Made by a program: the position numbers and the translations under genes. From Amblyornis subalaris (lineage: Eukaryota > Chordata > Aves > Passeriformes > Ptilonorhynchidae), in assembly GCA_018881555.1 (NCBI GenBank), contig JACAXG010000164.1:1301747-1365746 (forward strand): a DNA stretch of 64,000 nucleotides. The letters are read 5' to 3'. Positions within the stretch are counted from its first letter, which is position 1; the number at the start of each line of letters is the position of its first letter. The notes below the pieces were generated by a model. It had not been told where the DNA came from, ran no database searches, and worked only from the letters and a program-made list of their open reading frames with translations. Positions 63,223 through 64,000 of this stretch are shown piece after piece.

Positions 63223-63250
63223 TCCCGCGGCGCCCGCAGACGAGCGCCCG

Positions 63251-64000
63251 TAAAATAAATTAAGACAGCACCGCATTTAAATCTTTATTAGCAAGGAATT
63301 ATTAGACCTAAGAAAAAAAACTAATGCTGGATTTGGTTGAAATATGAGTCTCTCAGCCTCCTAATCCCTCTTCATATGGTGCGTTTCGCAGTTTAAAATG
63401 AGCTAGACAGATCACTTATGCATTACTAAGATGAGAAAATATTTACAATGGACTGACTTTTTTTCTTTTTCCTGCACAATTCAGATGTATTCAGAGAACG
63501 CATTCCTTTCAAAAGTATGCTTTGGCCATTTTTTTAAATATGCAGCAAACTGTCTATGCGATACCAACTTTCATCTGTTACAACAAAATCATGTTGAAGT
63601 CAAACAAGAGGAAGACTTACGTATGGCTTAGTTATATCCTACCAATAAACCACGTGCTTCACGGATGCAGTAGCTTGGAAATTTGGCTGTCTTTGTTAGG
63701 GAAAAAAATTAACCCTTTTAATAACACTAACTTAGCAAGGTTCCAAATCAGCTTGAACTGTAAAAGAAATTCAAGCCAACTCACTTCAAAATTAGAAACA
63801 ATGTACATATCCCTTCAATCTAGAAACAGTCAAATTTCTGACTGAAATTTAGCATATAAGGAAACAGTTCCTCAATAACTTTTACATTTGGACAGTTAAA
63901 TACTGGGGAGGAAAAAAAAAAAGGCCCTTTTTTTTTCAGTTGTGTTTATGCACATGTATGTGCACATGCACAGAGGCCAGTCCTTTAACAATCAGTATTC
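63251..64000. other. AT-rich sequence downstream of the CpG island
   Basis: The base composition falls abruptly after the island. Frames of 66 and 107 codons on the plus strand (63431-63845) overlap in different phases and have no domain I recognise. A small A/T inverted repeat near 63.92 kb and a TGCACAT...ATGTGCA stem (63949-63964) are the only structures seen. If transcription runs plus-ward, the first intron would be here, though donors are weak. Confidence 0.5.
63914..63936. repeat. A-run/T-run inverted repeat
   Basis: A9GG faces CCT9 around a single C, giving an 11-bp near-perfect inverted repeat with essentially no loop. It could be a small cruciform, or simply an A tract next to a T tract. 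Confidence 0.7.

Larger units (their letters stand above)
62945..63250. promoter_or_regulatory. CpG island, probable promoter or first exon
   Basis: About 300 bp of very GC-rich DNA with roughly 55-60 CpG dinucleotides by hand count, set sharply in AT-rich, CpG-poor surroundings. Several overlapping frames on both strands (84-123 codons, rich in A, R, P and G) cover it; all are compositional and none has a recognisable domain. It contains a consensus GC box, a near-consensus CTCF site and an alternating CG run. In vertebrates such islands usually mark constitutive or developmental promoters. Neither strand shows a decisive first-exon donor: the minus strand has CGA|GTGAGA near 62898 and the plus strand only weak ones. 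The gene served is unknown and may lie past the window end. Confidence 0.85.

Noticed and set aside
62887..63263. Arg/Pro/Ala-rich frames of 84-123 codons on both strands over the CpG island
   Set aside because: High GC removes stop codons in all phases; the frames overlap on both strands and show no family features. A short coding exon cannot be excluded, but is not supported.
1..64000. tRNA, rRNA, snRNA, well-known microRNA hairpins, CRISPR arrays, LTR retroviruses, mitochondrial insertions
   Set aside because: Looked for by eye on both strands using conserved words; none found. Worn or unfamiliar examples could be missed without a search.

Overview
This is vertebrate nuclear DNA, almost certainly from a bird. 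The best evidence is a 5'-truncated CR1 retrotransposon at about 3194-3543. It carries the avian CR1 3'-end signature phrases and finishes in the 8-bp ATTCTATG-type tail. AT-rich background, A-rich tracts of CCAAA or CAAAA units, worn MIR SINEs and very sparse interspersed repeats all fit an avian gene desert or a very large intron. No operons, ribosome binding sites, bacterial genes or CRISPR arrays are present.

I could not identify any intact protein-coding gene. The longest open frame (162 codons, minus strand, 54789-55277) reads through a (TTTG)n microsatellite. The other frames are about the length expected by chance, with no recognisable domain and no convincing exon chain. Most of the 64 kb is therefore annotated as non-coding blocks with the repeats and possible regulatory sites they hold.

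Layout: 1-9 kb has a MIR remnant, the CR1 copy, a second MIR-like remnant, several simple repeats and an 11-bp-stem inverted repeat. 9-11.3 kb has two slightly GC-richer patches. 11.3-22 kb is AT-rich with a G-quadruplex motif near 13.2 kb. 22.0-22.5 kb has homeodomain-type motifs. 23.2-24.1 kb is GC-richer with possible splice signals. 24-42 kb is bland apart from a pair of X-box-like sites at 31.4 kb. 41.9-42.6 and 46.0-46.6 kb are the best candidates for conserved developmental enhancers; the second has an octamer, several TAAT cores and a 14-bp palindrome. 51.2-52.4 kb has open frames on the plus strand that look protein-like but that I do not recognise. 55.46-55.52 kb has two back-to-back tandem duplications. 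61.11-61.17 kb is a poly-A run with an ambiguous base.

The strongest functional feature is an isolated CpG island at about 62945-63250. It contains a GC box, a 15-bp alternating CG run and a near-consensus CTCF motif on the minus strand. It probably marks a promoter or first exon whose gene lies mostly outside the window or is non-coding. Its direction of transcription cannot be settled from the sequence alone.
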